Assembly (NCBI GenBank): GCA_003254885.1
Contig: QANT01003748.1
Location: forward strand, 1 to 48,856
Direction: 5' to 3'
Origin: Purshia tridentata
Lineage: Eukaryota; Streptophyta; Magnoliopsida; Rosales; Rosaceae
DNA: 48,856 nucleotides
Shown: positions 9,905 to 21,821 of the stretch, one piece after another
Position numbering within the stretch: the stretch's first letter is position 1
How the letters are laid out: each line of letters begins with the position of its first letter
Notes under the pieces: model-generated
What the model was told of the DNA's origin: nothing
Databases searched by the model: none
Seen by the model: only the letters and a program-made list of their open reading frames with translations
Made by a program: the position numbers and the translations under genes

Positions 9905-12900
9905 GTTCATTTGAGTACCTTTCACGTACTCTAGAATAGAGAACTTCAATATATATATTAATTAACTTTTATTGTGCATGCATTGCATCTGATATCAAAT
10001 TAATTACTTACTCCAATCTTTAATCATTGTACATCAATAGATACAGACTAAACAATTATACGTAGTTATGCTAGCAATATCATTGATTGTGAGATTACAT
10101 TGCACCCAAATAGAACTATCCCACCCAATTTATTTCCCATTTGCTCATTGACATTCTCACTGCTATGAAAAGGACACTATTTTCGTCAAGCTTAGAATAA
10201 AGATAGGATTTTATGGTCTGACTAATGACTATATGAAGTGACGTATACCAGCTCCTTTGACCTTGGTTTATATTCACTTTGCAAGCTCATTTATTCCAAT
10301 GTTGCTCATCACTTGCTACTTGGCTAGCTAAGATCAACCTCAACTTTTGGTTTTGTTCTCTTTGACTTCCAAATTGGACTGATGGATCTTAGATTCTTAA
10401 CTAAGCTATAGCACACAGCAACATACATATATATAGCATTCTGATTTGTTTGCATTATTCGACCCAAGCTTCTTACTCAAAAAAGTGCCCCGACAACAAA
10501 ACCCATATAGCTTCAATCACTATTTGCATTCAACTTTATATTACTGTGCACTTCGAATTCTGTGGATTTGCATTCATATCTGCCTTTATTTATTCTTTAT
10601 GTCGGCAGGCCATTGGATTTGGGATAAGCAAAATGAGATTTTTATGCTCTCAGACTGTTTTTTAGCTCCTTATATATACATTTATTCTCTTATTTCTTCA
10701 CAATTTTAAATTTTAGGATAATTTGATTATCTAATATTCCATCTCGTAATTAAAGTTAAATAGCTTGATATATATTATTGGTCCATAATTTAGACCACGC
10801 ATTCAAGAATTGGTTTTATATAATCAATGTTTGCTAACTTGTAGAACTAAGGTTCAATTTTCACTGCAAATTAAATCCCAACAAGATGATTAATTAATTA
10901 ATCAAGTTGGGGATACATCCATAGAAAATATTTAAGAAAAAAAAAACGAAATCACTAAAATGAATTGGGTTCAACTTAATTGCATTTGGGCCGGTTGGCC
11001 TAGTCATTAGGCCCATTACATTTGTCGTGTGCATATGTCTGCATGGCTTTTCCGATATACCCATGACTACCAAACCCAGCACTGCATTCCTATCAAACGC
11101 AAAATTATTCAATAATCATTAATGTTATATATTTATTAATTATTTACTACGTTTTAGTTTTTTGTTTAGTTTTATATATATATATATAGTAATATGACGG
11201 GGTGTTACGATCACGTGTCAAAATAATTTCCTGTAAAGTACTTGAATAATTGTAAAGTTGAGTAAAGGGTTAATTTTCAGAGACTTCAATGGCTGCCAAA
11301 AATTGCTGTTAATTAGCCGCGCTGAAAAGCTACCATAATTTTCTTTCAGCTCTTCAATGCTGGGCCTCATATAACCCAACATTTATTAATTGTATATTTG
11401 TCTCAAGTTATATACGACTTAATAATGATTACTTTTAATTAGTTGACGGTGCAAATTGGAAGAGTCGACTTCTTAATTTAATTCATAGGAATAATATATA
11501 TTTTGCATGCATATACGTACTGAGGTATGCAATATTTGCAAGCTAATTGTCAACTAAACTATACAAATATATATATATATATGACTGTGTTCACTTCAGC
11601 CACGCCAAGTTTTTTAATAAATAATAAAATTTTAGAGCCTATATATATTAATAAATAATAATAAAATTTCAATAGTTTAGAATAGAATATTTAGCTTATT
11701 AATTAAAATACTAGCATTACATATATTGCCTAAAACAAGTCGTCGTTTTCTTGTATTTTGGCCATTACAAAGCTGTAAATTTAACATATGTGAATCTCAA
11801 ACAACTAATTGACTTTTCAAACATATACAATTGACCCACCACCAATATTAAAAGAATAAACAAATAGGCATCTAGAAGAATAGAATTCCAGCCCCTGACC
11901 GAGTCACCCTGTGTGAATGTTAATATCATAGAAAATGAAAAAGTAAAAAAATTTGCTTATAAATAATGGACCGTAAACGGTGGACTCCTATAATGTTCAG
12001 TTATTTTTATTTCAGCGTTCAGTTATAAAGTAATTAACAAACTGAAGATTCTTTTGAAGTTTATTTAAAAAATGTGCATAAGTTTCACACAATGCAAACA
12101 AGACTTATTTCTTAAGAGGGTAATACGACAAAATGAGTAGCATCCGCTGTCCTTATTTTATTATATTTTAGATAGAACTATATTTTATTATTAATTATCT
12201 CGTGTCAATTATGGATTGTGTCAATATTCATAAAATTGTGTATTGTCAATTTTACTAAAATTAACTAATATAAAAGGCACCTATAAAATTAATAATATAT
12301 AGTGGGTATCTTATTATGGTTTTAGAATGCAGTCTGGCTTCAGCCTCCTTGATGGCACAATATCTAGTAAACTCACTGTAACGATGTCGTTTACAGCTTA
12401 TACATACAAAAATAAGACGCGGTAGTTTTACTTTCAAAATCAAAAGCCATAAAAACACGTACAAGCCCAGAGGAGCATCCCCGCCAAAAGTCACATACTT
12501 AACGTCAAAGCAATTGGTCAAAACCTGCGGTCACAGGCCAACCACTTGTTTTCAGGCCTACAATCAGTCGTATTTTGATTCCAATCGGACAGTGGAGAAG
12601 GGGCTGTGACGGGAACGGTGAGGGAGGGCTGTGAGGCTACAGGTGAGTCCTTAGAAAGACCAGGAGACCTGGGAACTTTCGCTGTCGTACCTGTCACCAA
12701 TCTCATAAAGAGGCGTATAATTGAAAAGGCGTGGGGTCCACCGCTCCCAGCAGCCCTCTCAGTCTATGGATGGACCCCCTTTCGGCTCAAGTCCCGATTA
12801 TTAAATATTGAGCACTGCAGTCCCCTCTCAACGTGCGCTTGCTCTCGTGTGTTGCACCGGATACTCAGCCAAACGGAAGACCAGGTCAGCCTTCCATCAC

Positions 12901-13182
12901 CGTTTATTCTTAATGAAGCAAAGCAGGAAACTCAACTAACTTCTCCAACTCCGTTAAAGGCGTGAAAAGGACGATGCGAACCTGCGTCTACGCTCCAAGC
13001 CGTATGCCACGTCATCTTTCCCACTATTTCTTTCTTCAACCCCGTCCCCCGCAAGCACTCAATGCTCATAATACTCACGTATGCTTCGTCGTTTACTCAA
13101 CACTTCTCTCTCTAAACCCTAACATTTACTCTCTGCAACTCCTTCTCCTTCTCTTTGCTCTCTGTGAAAAGCAAAGCTTGCC
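9905..13182. other. AT-rich intergenic region and ARM-gene upstream
   Basis: Long AT-rich spacer with short (TA)n runs (11167-11187, 11566-11582). Short ORFs in it resemble nothing. From about 12500 the sequence becomes more GC-rich and leads to the ARM gene. The last 120 bases before its ATG are pyrimidine-rich and look like a 5' UTR. No RNA gene or transposon end was identified with confidence. Confidence 0.4.
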
Positions 13183-14835
13183 ATGAAAGAACCAGAAAAC
13201 GACCCAATAACGCTCTCGACCCACCTCGTCTCATCACTTCTGGACCAAATCCCACTCATCCACAATTTCAAAGGCAAATGGGCCGTAATACGGGCCAAGC
13301 TCTCGGACCTCCAGGCCCAACTAGCCGACTTCGCCGACTTCCCGACCTCCGCCTCCAACCCTCTTGCCCTCCACCTCCTCGTCTCCGTCTCCCACACCCT
13401 CGAAGGAGCCGTTTCGCTCGCCCAAAAATGCCGGAGCCCCAATTTGTCTTCGGGCCGGCTCCGAACCCAAAACGACGTCGACTCGATCTCCGACGAGCTC
13501 GACCGCCACCTCAGAGAAGGCGAGATTCTTATCAAGAGCGGCGTGCTCCACGACACCGCCGTCTTCAGCTCATCCTCGAAGAGAGAAACGGTGCGGGCCG
13601 AGTGCCGGAACTTGATAACTCGGTTGCAAATCGGGAGCGCCGAGTCGCGGAACTCGGCCATGGAATCGCTGCTGGGGATTTTACAGGAGGACGATAAGAA
13701 CGTGATGATAGCTGTGGCCCAGGGGATTGTTCCGGTGCTCGTGCGCTTACTCGATTCCAGCTCTTTCGAAATGAAGGAGAACGCGGTTTTCGCAATCTCT
13801 ATGGTTTCGATGGTGGATAGCAGCAAGCACGTGCTGATTGCAGAGGGCTTGTTGCTTCTGAATCACTTGCTTCGCGTGCTCGATTCTGGAAGTGGGTTTG
13901 GGAAGGAGAAAGCTTGTGTGGCGCTTCAAGCTTTGAGCTTTTCGAAGGAGAATGCGAGGACGATTGGGTCTCGAGGTGGGGTTTCGTCCCTGTTGGATAT
14001 TTGCCAGGCCGGCACGCCCGGTTCGCAAGCTTCGGCAGCTGGGGTTCTGAGGAATTTGGCTGCTTTTGCTGAGAATAAAGAGAATTTTGTTGAGGAGAAT
14101 GGGGTTGGTGTTCTTCTGGGGCTTGCGAGTTCAGGGACGGCATTAGCTCAAGAAAATGCATTTGGGTGTTTGTGCCATTTAGTTGCTGATAACGAAAGTC
14201 TGAAGCTTTTGGTTGTTAAGGAAGGTGGGATTGAGTGCTTGAAGAATTTCTGGGACTCGGGTTGGAACACTCGGAGTCTTGAGGTCGCGGTTGAGCTGTT
14301 GAGGCACTTAGCTTCGTGCTCGCCGATTGCCGAAGTTCTTGTTTCTGATGGGTTTGTAACCAGGCTTGTTGGGGTCTTGAATTGCGGTGTGTTGGGGGTG
14401 AGAATTGGGGCGGCTAAGGCTGTTTACGAGCTCGGGTTCTGCTCAAAAACTAGGAGGGAGATGGGTGAAAGTGACTGCATTGCCCCTTTGATCAAAATGT
14501 TGGATGGTAAAGCGGTTGAAGAGAAAGAAGCAGCCGCAAAGGCCTTGTCGACGTTAATGGCGTATGCGGGTAATAGAAGGATGTTTAGGAAACAGGAAGG
14601 GGGAATTGTGAGTGCAGTTCAGCTTTTGGACCCTTCAATTCAGAATTTGGATAAGCAATACCCTGTTGCTCTGTTGGCCTCACTTGTGCATTCAAAGAAG
14701 TGTAGAAAACAAATGGTTGCTGCTGGTGCTTGTGTATATTTGCAGAAACTTGTTGATGTGGAAGTAGAGGGGTCCAAGAAGCTCTTGGAAAGCCTCGGCC
14801 GTGGTAAAATTTGGGGTGTTTTTGCCAGATCTTGA
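13183..14835 (+). CDS. Armadillo-repeat protein, intronless, no U-box
   Basis: One 550-residue frame. Residues 1-140 are helical and resemble the N-terminal region of plant U-box/ARM proteins (LRTQNDVDSISDELDRHL), but there is no U-box. From about residue 145 to 540 the sequence is a run of ARM repeats, with recognisable units such as VPVLVRLLDSSSFEMKENAV, ASAAGVLRNLAAFAENKENF, IAPLIKMLDGKAVEEKEAAA and a KALSTLMAYAGNRR helix. ARM repeats form a right-handed superhelix that binds peptides, so a scaffold role is likely. The partner is unknown. Length and lack of introns match the Arabidopsis relative I recall as At5g50900. GC content is high at the 5' end and falls along the gene. Several long ORFs on other frames here are shadows caused by this GC bias. 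Confidence 0.92.
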   Translation: MKEPENDPITLSTHLVSSLLDQIPLIHNFKGKWAVIRAKLSDLQAQLADFADFPTSASNPLALHLLVSVSHTLEGAVSLAQKCRSPNLSSGRLRTQNDVDSISDELDRHLREGEILIKSGVLHDTAVFSSSSKRETVRAECRNLITRLQIGSAESRNSAMESLLGILQEDDKNVMIAVAQGIVPVLVRLLDSSSFEMKENAVFAISMVSMVDSSKHVLIAEGLLLLNHLLRVLDSGSGFGKEKACVALQALSFSKENARTIGSRGGVSSLLDICQAGTPGSQASAAGVLRNLAAFAENKENFVEENGVGVLLGLASSGTALAQENAFGCLCHLVADNESLKLLVVKEGGIECLKNFWDSGWNTRSLEVAVELLRHLASCSPIAEVLVSDGFVTRLVGVLNCGVLGVRIGAAKAVYELGFCSKTRREMGESDCIAPLIKMLDGKAVEEKEAAAKALSTLMAYAGNRRMFRKQEGGIVSAVQLLDPSIQNLDKQYPVALLASLVHSKKCRKQMVAAGACVYLQKLVDVEVEGSKKLLESLGRGKIWGVFARS

Positions 14836-17419
14836 CCATGGAGGACTTGTCAAAATGACACTGTTGGCACATATCAGAGTATAGGTACATGAGGACGATT
14901 CATTGGTCTGTATGTACAATAGTTGTGATTACTGTTAATTTTGGCTTTTGTTTTTCTTCTCCTTTAATTTTTGTTTTCCTCTTGTTGATAGTTTCTGTTT
15001 ATTTGTGGTAGAAAATTATATGTTTTTAGCTTAATTATATCTAGGTTTGGTGGCCTAACTGGATAGGTGTTTATGTTTTCTCAACCACAAGCCAATAATT
15101 GATATTGCTGCCTGATTTGTGAGTTCACACTTCTGTTTTACACTTCTTCGATTTCATTGCTTTCACAATGTAGCCGACTACCCAGTTAGTGAAAACTGAG
15201 GCATACTTATTTGCTATTGACTTGTGGACGTTTTCCATTTCCTTCTTTTATCTTTGTTGAAGCAGTTGATACATGAATTAACTGTTGTGTGACTGTATAC
15301 TTTTATATGCCAAAGTTTTGGAACTTTAAATTGCATGTCCTAGTAGGCTTTCATTGTCATGGCCCCATGGGTAAATCCAAATTTCATATGCTGGATCAAA
15401 CCTACCACTCATCTTTGTGTGATAAAGGCTTTCAGAAACTACCATTCAGAATTCTATTTGGCTTATCCAGGCAAGGCAAATTCAGTAAATGGATTCTATT
15501 GGGTTCAATTTTCTCAAATTCCTTGGTTTTGGTGAAGCATAAAAAGAAGAAATTTGCATTTATGTCATTACTTAAATATAGTATCCTGATCCCTGTAGGT
15601 ATTAAATTAGATGCTTGCATAATCTCTGATTAGTTTGGTAGTTTGGACTTGGGAGGTCTCTTCATTATATAACTAGTGTGGTGGGACAGAACCATGTGCT
15701 ATCACCCTGTTTCTAGATTATTTGCATTACTATCCGATATGTTCCATTACTGTATGACAGTTTCTTAAAGCTGGTATGCACCAATTCCATCACCATCTCT
15801 TCTTCTTCTTCAATATTATTTTTATTTTGTTTCAATTGCCAAATTCTTTGGTCCCAAGTTGATTGATTGGAATTCCATAGAAGTTTGTAATTTAGATTGT
15901 TACCAACTTACCATAATAATTTTCAGCTAATTTGGAAGTTTTTAAGATGTAAATCGGATGATGCAAGTGGAGTTTTGTGGGTTATGAAGCATGTGCATTT
16001 GTTGAGGACCATGTGCATTTGTTCTGTGGGTTGGCCAATTTTGCACTCTTGTGTTGGCAGTCACCTAAACATTACCTGCCTTGACTTATATGAACTTCCA
16101 TGTTCCAATTTTGCGCGTGTTATTTTATAGAAACACTAAGTATTGATTTTATGCCAGAAAAGAAGATAACTAGAATGCTACCTTTGCTTTGCTGCATTGT
16201 TCGTAGCTGGAGATTAAATAAGGCAGCTGTGGGACTTTGATGAGCCTCAGCTTTTGGTGTATCATTGTCAATTTTTTTTTAGGGAAATACTTAAGTCCTC
16301 AGTTTTGGGGACCTTCTCATCCTCAATACTTAAGTATTTTCCTTTTTTAAATATTTTTAATGGAATTTTTGGAGAAGATAATGTTCATAAAAGCTGTGTT
16401 TTTTAGGAAAGAAATTGAATAGTCCCCACTTATCAAGATAAAGAAAAACTTATGTACTGTTGCTCATTTTAGAGCAGAGAACGTTTTTTTATCTTTGGGC
16501 TCTAAAAATATAACTTGTAAATGGTGAATTAATGCAAGGGTGATTTATAGATCGGTCTAATTTTTTCTCTTTTTTTAGACTAATACCTTAATATTTTTTT
16601 ATTTTTGACTAAAGTTCAAAAATATTATTCAGATGTTTTTAATATATTTAAAAAATGTGTAATATTATTCTAAAACTAATGATATGTAAATTTTAATATT
16701 ATCATAGTATTATTATAATATTATTTTAATTGTATATTACTTTAATATTATAATATTATATTATATATTCTAATTAATATTATCATATTATCTTATAATT
16801 AATTATAAGATTTTATTGTATTAAATAAACGATCGACTCTAGTTTGTAAATACATTTTAATTGTACTAATTAATCGATTGGCTCTAATTAGATAATGGTG
16901 AATGTTTTAATTAAAAATGTCTGAATAGATATTATCTTTCATAATTTTTAAAATTAATTTATATTGATTATCTTAATTTTAAGAAATAATACGAGTTAAA
17001 ATTTTAAAAGGTCTAATTTTTGAAACTCAGTTTAAAAAATTAAATTTAAGTATTAATTTAAATTTTTATATAGTTTTAGTTTGAATAATCCTTTAAAATT
17101 GTGTCTATTTCTAATTATTCCTTAATGTAAATAAATGCTAAGGCCCATATATGTGTTTGGTTGTGGGCCTTGTGGCCCAAATGGGAGAATTATCGTTGCC
17201 TACGTCAAAAAAGAAGATGAGTGGAATGGTGACCTATGCTCTCTTTCATTGTTAATTTCGTAGATGGAAAGCTTGTTTAGGAGGGAATTTAAAATGTTAA
17301 AAGTGCTTTTGGTAACGTTGGGTTGAAGGCAAAAGTGATTTTTGGGATCACACTTTAACATGTAGTTTCAATTTTTGAGACAATTTCCCAAATTGGAAAT
17401 ATAGATGAGAAAAACATTA
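14836..17419. other. ARM-gene 3' region and AT-rich intergenic DNA
   Basis: Starts with the ARM-gene 3' UTR. A small inverted repeat lies at 16282-16340: GGAAATACTTAAGT is followed, after about 30 bases, by its near-exact complement ACTTAAGTATTTTCC. This could be a tiny hairpin element. 16550-17130 is extremely AT-rich and may be a matrix-attachment-like tract. No gene is supported. Confidence 0.4.
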
Positions 17420-18055
17420 AAATATAAAGGAAAAGTTCAATTGAGATAATTAATTATTGGGAATATTTCAACTGCATCCATTAATTATAAAATAATTCAA
17501 AAAATTCTTCATCTAAAATTTAAATTGAAAAAATGAACTCTTTTCCTTTTTAACTCCTCTTTCCTTCCCACTTTTTCTCTCTCTCTCTCTCCTCTCTCCG
17601 GCCAACCCTCCCAACCCTGACACCACCGCCACCACAACTAGCCGGACCCTCATGAACCCATTGTTGATCCTCCCCGACCTCCTATCTCTTCTCTTTATAT
17701 CTTCTCTCTCCGACCACCCCTCCCAGCCCCAAACCCACCTCCACCCCAAGTCAAGCCCATCTAAATCGAAGTCCATCACCTGCATCGTCGACATCACGAA
17801 GAAGAACCCACCACCCATGTCCACGCTGGCCATGACAAACGAGAGAGAGGAGGCCCGAGGAGGTCGAGATGGAAGAGAGAGAAGAGAGAAAAAGAGAGAG
17901 AGTAGGCCCGAGGAGGTCAGGAGGGGGAGAATAGTTCATTTTTTCAATTAGATTTTAGATAGAGTATGTTTTTGAAGTATTTTGCAGTTGATACATTAAG
18001 TTGAAATACTCCTAATAGTTGAGTGTTTAAATTGAAATTTTGCCAAATATAAAAT
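17420..18055. mobile_element. Fold-back/MITE-like element with long imperfect inverted repeats
   Basis: The left flank (17420-17545) and the reverse complement of the right flank (17925-18055) align over roughly 110-130 bases. Shared words include TATTTCAACT, ATCTAAAAT and AATTGAAAAAATGAACT. Inward, the left side is CT-rich (17575-17597) and the right side is the complementary GA-rich sequence (17842-17910), with CTCCTCGGGCC-type words on the right arm, so nearly the whole unit is an imperfect palindrome of about 635 bases. Long terminal inverted repeats with no transposase fit a non-autonomous DNA transposon (MULE- or fold-back-type). I could not fix its exact ends or a target-site duplication. 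Confidence 0.55.
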
Positions 18056-18592
18056 AATTGTTAACCCACATCTTAATAAGCCACTAAAATTTTATCATGC
18101 TCTCACATAGGAGCCTCTTCCCACAAAGAGGCTTTAACATGGGGAGCTCAATATAAACATTTTCAGTTTTTTTAGTGGAGAAATTTTTCACTGTGATTGT
18201 AAAACTGCCGCGTAGTGTTATCAGTTCACGTATTAATATTATATAGAATATTGGTACACAATAATAAATTTATAGTTCAGGTGGGTATCTTGCTAAAAAG
18301 CCTTATATAGAATATTGGTACACAATAATAAATTTATACTCTTAGATATATAATTAATAAAATATAAACATGCTATAACATAGGTGGAACTGTAACAACA
18401 CGAGATAATGTTACAGTCACCGTAAATTACTCGTTTTTGTGGAACTGGGGACTGGGGAGCGAGAAAGTCGTTTCAAGTTTTACAAAGATCTACATTTCAC
18501 CACGGAAGTCATTTCTTCTACAACAACAATAACAAGAAGTACAACAACAGAGTCTCATCGGAAGAAAAGAAACAACAACAGAATTGCAAGCT
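18056..18592. other. Spacer with a 36-bp direct repeat and CASP-like 3' UTR
   Basis: A 36-bp sequence starting TTATATAGAATATTGG occurs at 18239-18274 and again at 18303-18338, a spacing of 64 bases. The right part (about 18470-18592) is the probable 3' UTR of the minus-strand CASP-like gene and is rich in ACAACAAC words on the plus strand. Confidence 0.5.
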
Positions 18593-19390
18593 CTAAACCT
18601 GAATCTTCCTAGACTTGGTTGCCGAGCTCATGATAAGCATGAGCAAGAAAAAGACAGACAAGTAAGAGAGTATCACAGATTTGGTCAATCTTTTACAGAA
18701 CTTGCCGAAGTGATCACAAATTGGTGCCCAACCCGAGTGACTATTCCCAAACTGTCCCACGTACCCTATAGCAGTTGCAGCCGAGCACCCAGCAAGCAGC
18801 AAAGAGAACATCAACTGTCAACAATTTAAAATATTTTGCAAAATTCATAAGATATATACATCATGTCAAACAATAATTATATAATATATATAATATATAT
18901 GTGCTTGTAGTTGAAAATGTTCATGAAAATTTCAGTTCTGAAAACAAAACGAAGCATATACCAAATCATGCAGGAACAAGATGAAGTAGTTGGTAGGGTT
19001 TGAGCCTTGAACATGGAGAAGGAACAAAAGGAGCAAGGAGAGCAAACAGAAGGCACTCACAGCAGCATTTGCAAAAGCAAAGAACCTGCAACATGGGAAA
19101 TTAATTAAACAAAATAAATGGCTGGCTGCAAATTTTTATATTTTAATTTTTTGGAAATTGAATTATCTGTGGAAAGTGTGATGATCTTACTTGAAGGCAG
19201 AGGAGTAGCTGTATTTAGCATCAAAGGGTATGCCAACAAGCTCTATGGATTGCTTGCTTGTCATGACCACCCATGTTGCTGCCAATGTTGCAGCCATGGC
19301 AAACGTTCTCAAGCAAATTTGGGATACAAGAAAAATCTTGTGGGGTTTCAGAGGTGGGTTTTGCTGAAACTTGGCTTCAGTGGTGGCCAT
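18593..19390 (-). CDS. CASP-like (CASPL1-type) four-helix membrane protein
   Basis: Three exons (19191-19390, 18962-19085, 18593-18814) with GT-AG junctions give 181 residues. There are four membrane helices: about 25-47, 68-91, 99-127 and 153-175. The family hallmarks are present: an arginine in helix 1 (R28 in ICLRTFAMAATLAA) and an aspartate in helix 3 (D107 in FILFLHDLLMFSLLLAG). The second outer loop has the conserved GNSHSGWAPICDHFGKFC stretch with its cysteine pair. CASP-like proteins are plasma-membrane proteins related to the scaffolds of the root Casparian strip, but most CASPLs have no assigned role. The short cytosolic N- and C-termini (ending SSATKSRKIQV) are typical of subfamily 1. 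Length fits the family. Which CASPL1 subgroup it belongs to cannot be settled by eye. Confidence 0.93.
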
Positions 19391-21821
19391 AGTGAGATCC
19401 CGATCGGATGATGATGATGAAGAAAATAACAGAGGGGATAAGGAAGAGAGTTAAGAAAAGGTAACGGATAGAGATGAGTTTTTGTGGAGTTAAGAGGAGC
19501 ATTTATAGAAAAAAGAAAGTGAGGGATCTTTAGAGTGGGGGCATGATAAAAGAAAGAAAAACTACACCGAAAAAAAAATGGCCAATATTTTTTCTACCTC
19601 ACTCTGAACTAGCAGGTGTAACCGTGTAGGTGATGTTATTGTGACCACTTAGCTAGATCTCACTGCTAAATTGGTTTTTGACATGTTAAAAGATTCTTTT
19701 TTTTTTTGCATTGTGGATAATGTACGTTGACCATTAGATGTTACTTGTTTGTCTTCAAAATAAGCTTGACAGTTACTTGGGATTGACTCAGTTATTTTCA
19801 ACTTATTTACCCTTGCAGTGGTAGCTCCTTCATCAGTTGAATGGTTCAGACTTCAATGCAGCAAAATGGTTTGTTCCCACATAAATTCTTGTGACATTAT
19901 TTACATAATTTCGCTGACCCAAAAAAAACTGCTCCTATCAGAACATTGGTTAATTTATTACCCTCGTTTGGGTTGAGCTAAACACCAAATTACAGGTCAG
20001 GACCCTTTTCAATGCCTTTATTTTTTGGTTCCCATATTATATATTTCATTCAAAAATTTACCTTTTGTTCAACCATGGCATTTACTTCATGAGGTACAGT
20101 TCAAACTATGAAGTAAACCCCATAGCATGCATGTTTATCAATTGGTCCACCGACTCAGTACAAACCTTTGGTGCAAACCCATGATTTCTTTCTGCTTGGG
20201 ATTTCAGTGCTAGATTTGGATAGCCAAACCAACTTTGCCAACCTTTTCCCTCTAACTTGGTTAAACTCATGCAAGTTTTTATCCAACTTTCTAATACTTC
20301 AGATAAAGAATGGTATCTTTCAGAATGGGGTTTCTTCTCAAAAGCTGCAACAAACACAAGCAATTAGAGGTCCATACGACACGTTTGGCACCCAGGATAC
20401 GACAACCCCCAACCATATTCAATGCCATTGTTTGGAAGTTACAATTATACAAGGCCGTGTTTGTTTGACATGCTGGATACAGAGACTGGATTAAATTAAA
20501 TTAAATGTAGTCATACCCAATATTTGAAAAGCGCTACAAATTTATATAACTCTGTCCATCTAAAAATACTTTTAGGCATTTTAAAGGCTTAAGTTTATAA
20601 ATGTTGGACCAATGGACCATAGCAAGTGTAATAAAAGCAATATTCAATTCGATCCACGCATGATAAGAATGGGGTAAGATTAATTTGGAGAAGAAAACAA
20701 ACATGGCGTAAGGTAAGTACACTCATTTATATGTGGTTCACAACTCACATCTTTGTCAAGCAAACCTCCCCTCTTTTCCTCTTTGTCACAATTGCTTACA
20801 TATGTCGTTTTGCATGCAGTGTCACATTCATTTCTAACTTTCCCTCTCATATGTACACCTATGGTAAGTATTAACTTCTGCATGCAAGATGATCCATTTG
20901 AGCCATAATGGATTTAGATTTTAAACAAGGACAATGCTATTTATTCTAACTATTTGTCAAGCATACATTGTGCCATATATGTTAAGAGAAAAAAGGGAAA
21001 TACTCTCGTTTTACTTATCTAATATGAAAAGAATAACTCAGGATGTTCTACGGTGAGGGAAGTGCATGTAACAAGTTAGCTTTTTATATATATATTTGTT
21101 CATACCCTAAGGTCGACTAACAGCTCATTCTAGTCATTATTTGTTGTATACATTTCCCTTGAAGCTGAGATTTTGAGACTTTGGGAGTGTTTTCCTTTCT
21201 AATGTGGATGACGGGGAGATGGTGAATAAGAACAATATATTTATTTATCTTATTGATTGCAAAGGCTTGGAATCCGCTTTTTATTGTTGTTTTAAAATTT
21301 ACTACAGTTCAGGTAAGTAGGTGCATACCCTACTGTCACGGACTCACAAGTGAGACTGTGAGAGCATGCAAAGGCTGAATTAGCTGACATAATGTAATAT
21401 GCCCCTATTATATTCATGACTCGTCTTAGTCGTCTACGATTCTACATGACAAGATAGATTATGTACAATACTTGTGGTGGGTTTTCAAGACTTTTCATGT
21501 TATATTTGGGAAAGTGGATATAAACTGTTTTGGGGTGCCTAATACAAGTCCCAAACCGAAATGTCCCAAATTTAGCCTTATCAAGGAGAAGGACCTGTAA
21601 ATAGCCGGATGAAAATGCCAAAGCTGTCATTGATTCCATCAAAGTGTTCAGATATCTACAAGTAATAAAAGTATGCTTAATCGACTAATTATTGACAATT
21701 ACGATTATTTACAGATTAAATGGGGAAATTGCCCGAAAGAAGATAAGAAATTGAATGTACAAATATGTACAGTGACTACAGATGTGTAACTATCTATCAA
21801 GCAGAGAATGTCCTATGCCTT
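19391..21821. other. Intergenic between CASP-like and Atos-like genes
   Basis: The first 120 bases are the CASP-like leader and promoter. On the minus strand a TATA-like word lies at about 19499-19506. The remainder is AT-rich with short ORFs (for example at 20106-20494 and 21442-21642) whose translations I do not recognise and which lack support. No repeat with clear ends was found. Confidence 0.4.

Noticed and set aside
10446..10709. Two overlapping hydrophobic ORFs
   Set aside because: AT-rich spacer with both frames open by chance. No conserved features.
13155..13826. Long ORFs on both strands over the ARM gene 5' end (up to 235 codons)
   Set aside because: Shadows of the GC-rich ARM reading frame. 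Their translations are Arg/Pro/Ser-rich without motifs.
15289..15633. 114-codon plus-strand ORF in the ARM 3' spacer
   Set aside because: No recognisable domain, no splice or promoter context and AT-rich codon use.
16282..16340. Small hairpin, possible miRNA precursor
   Set aside because: The stem is about 14 bp and AT-rich, too short and without a known miRNA sequence.
20106..20494. Overlapping ORFs of 85 and 108 codons on opposite strands
   Set aside because: Neither translation resembles a known family. GGCCGTGTTTGTTTG at about 20453 looks like a transposon end, but no matching inverted partner was found.
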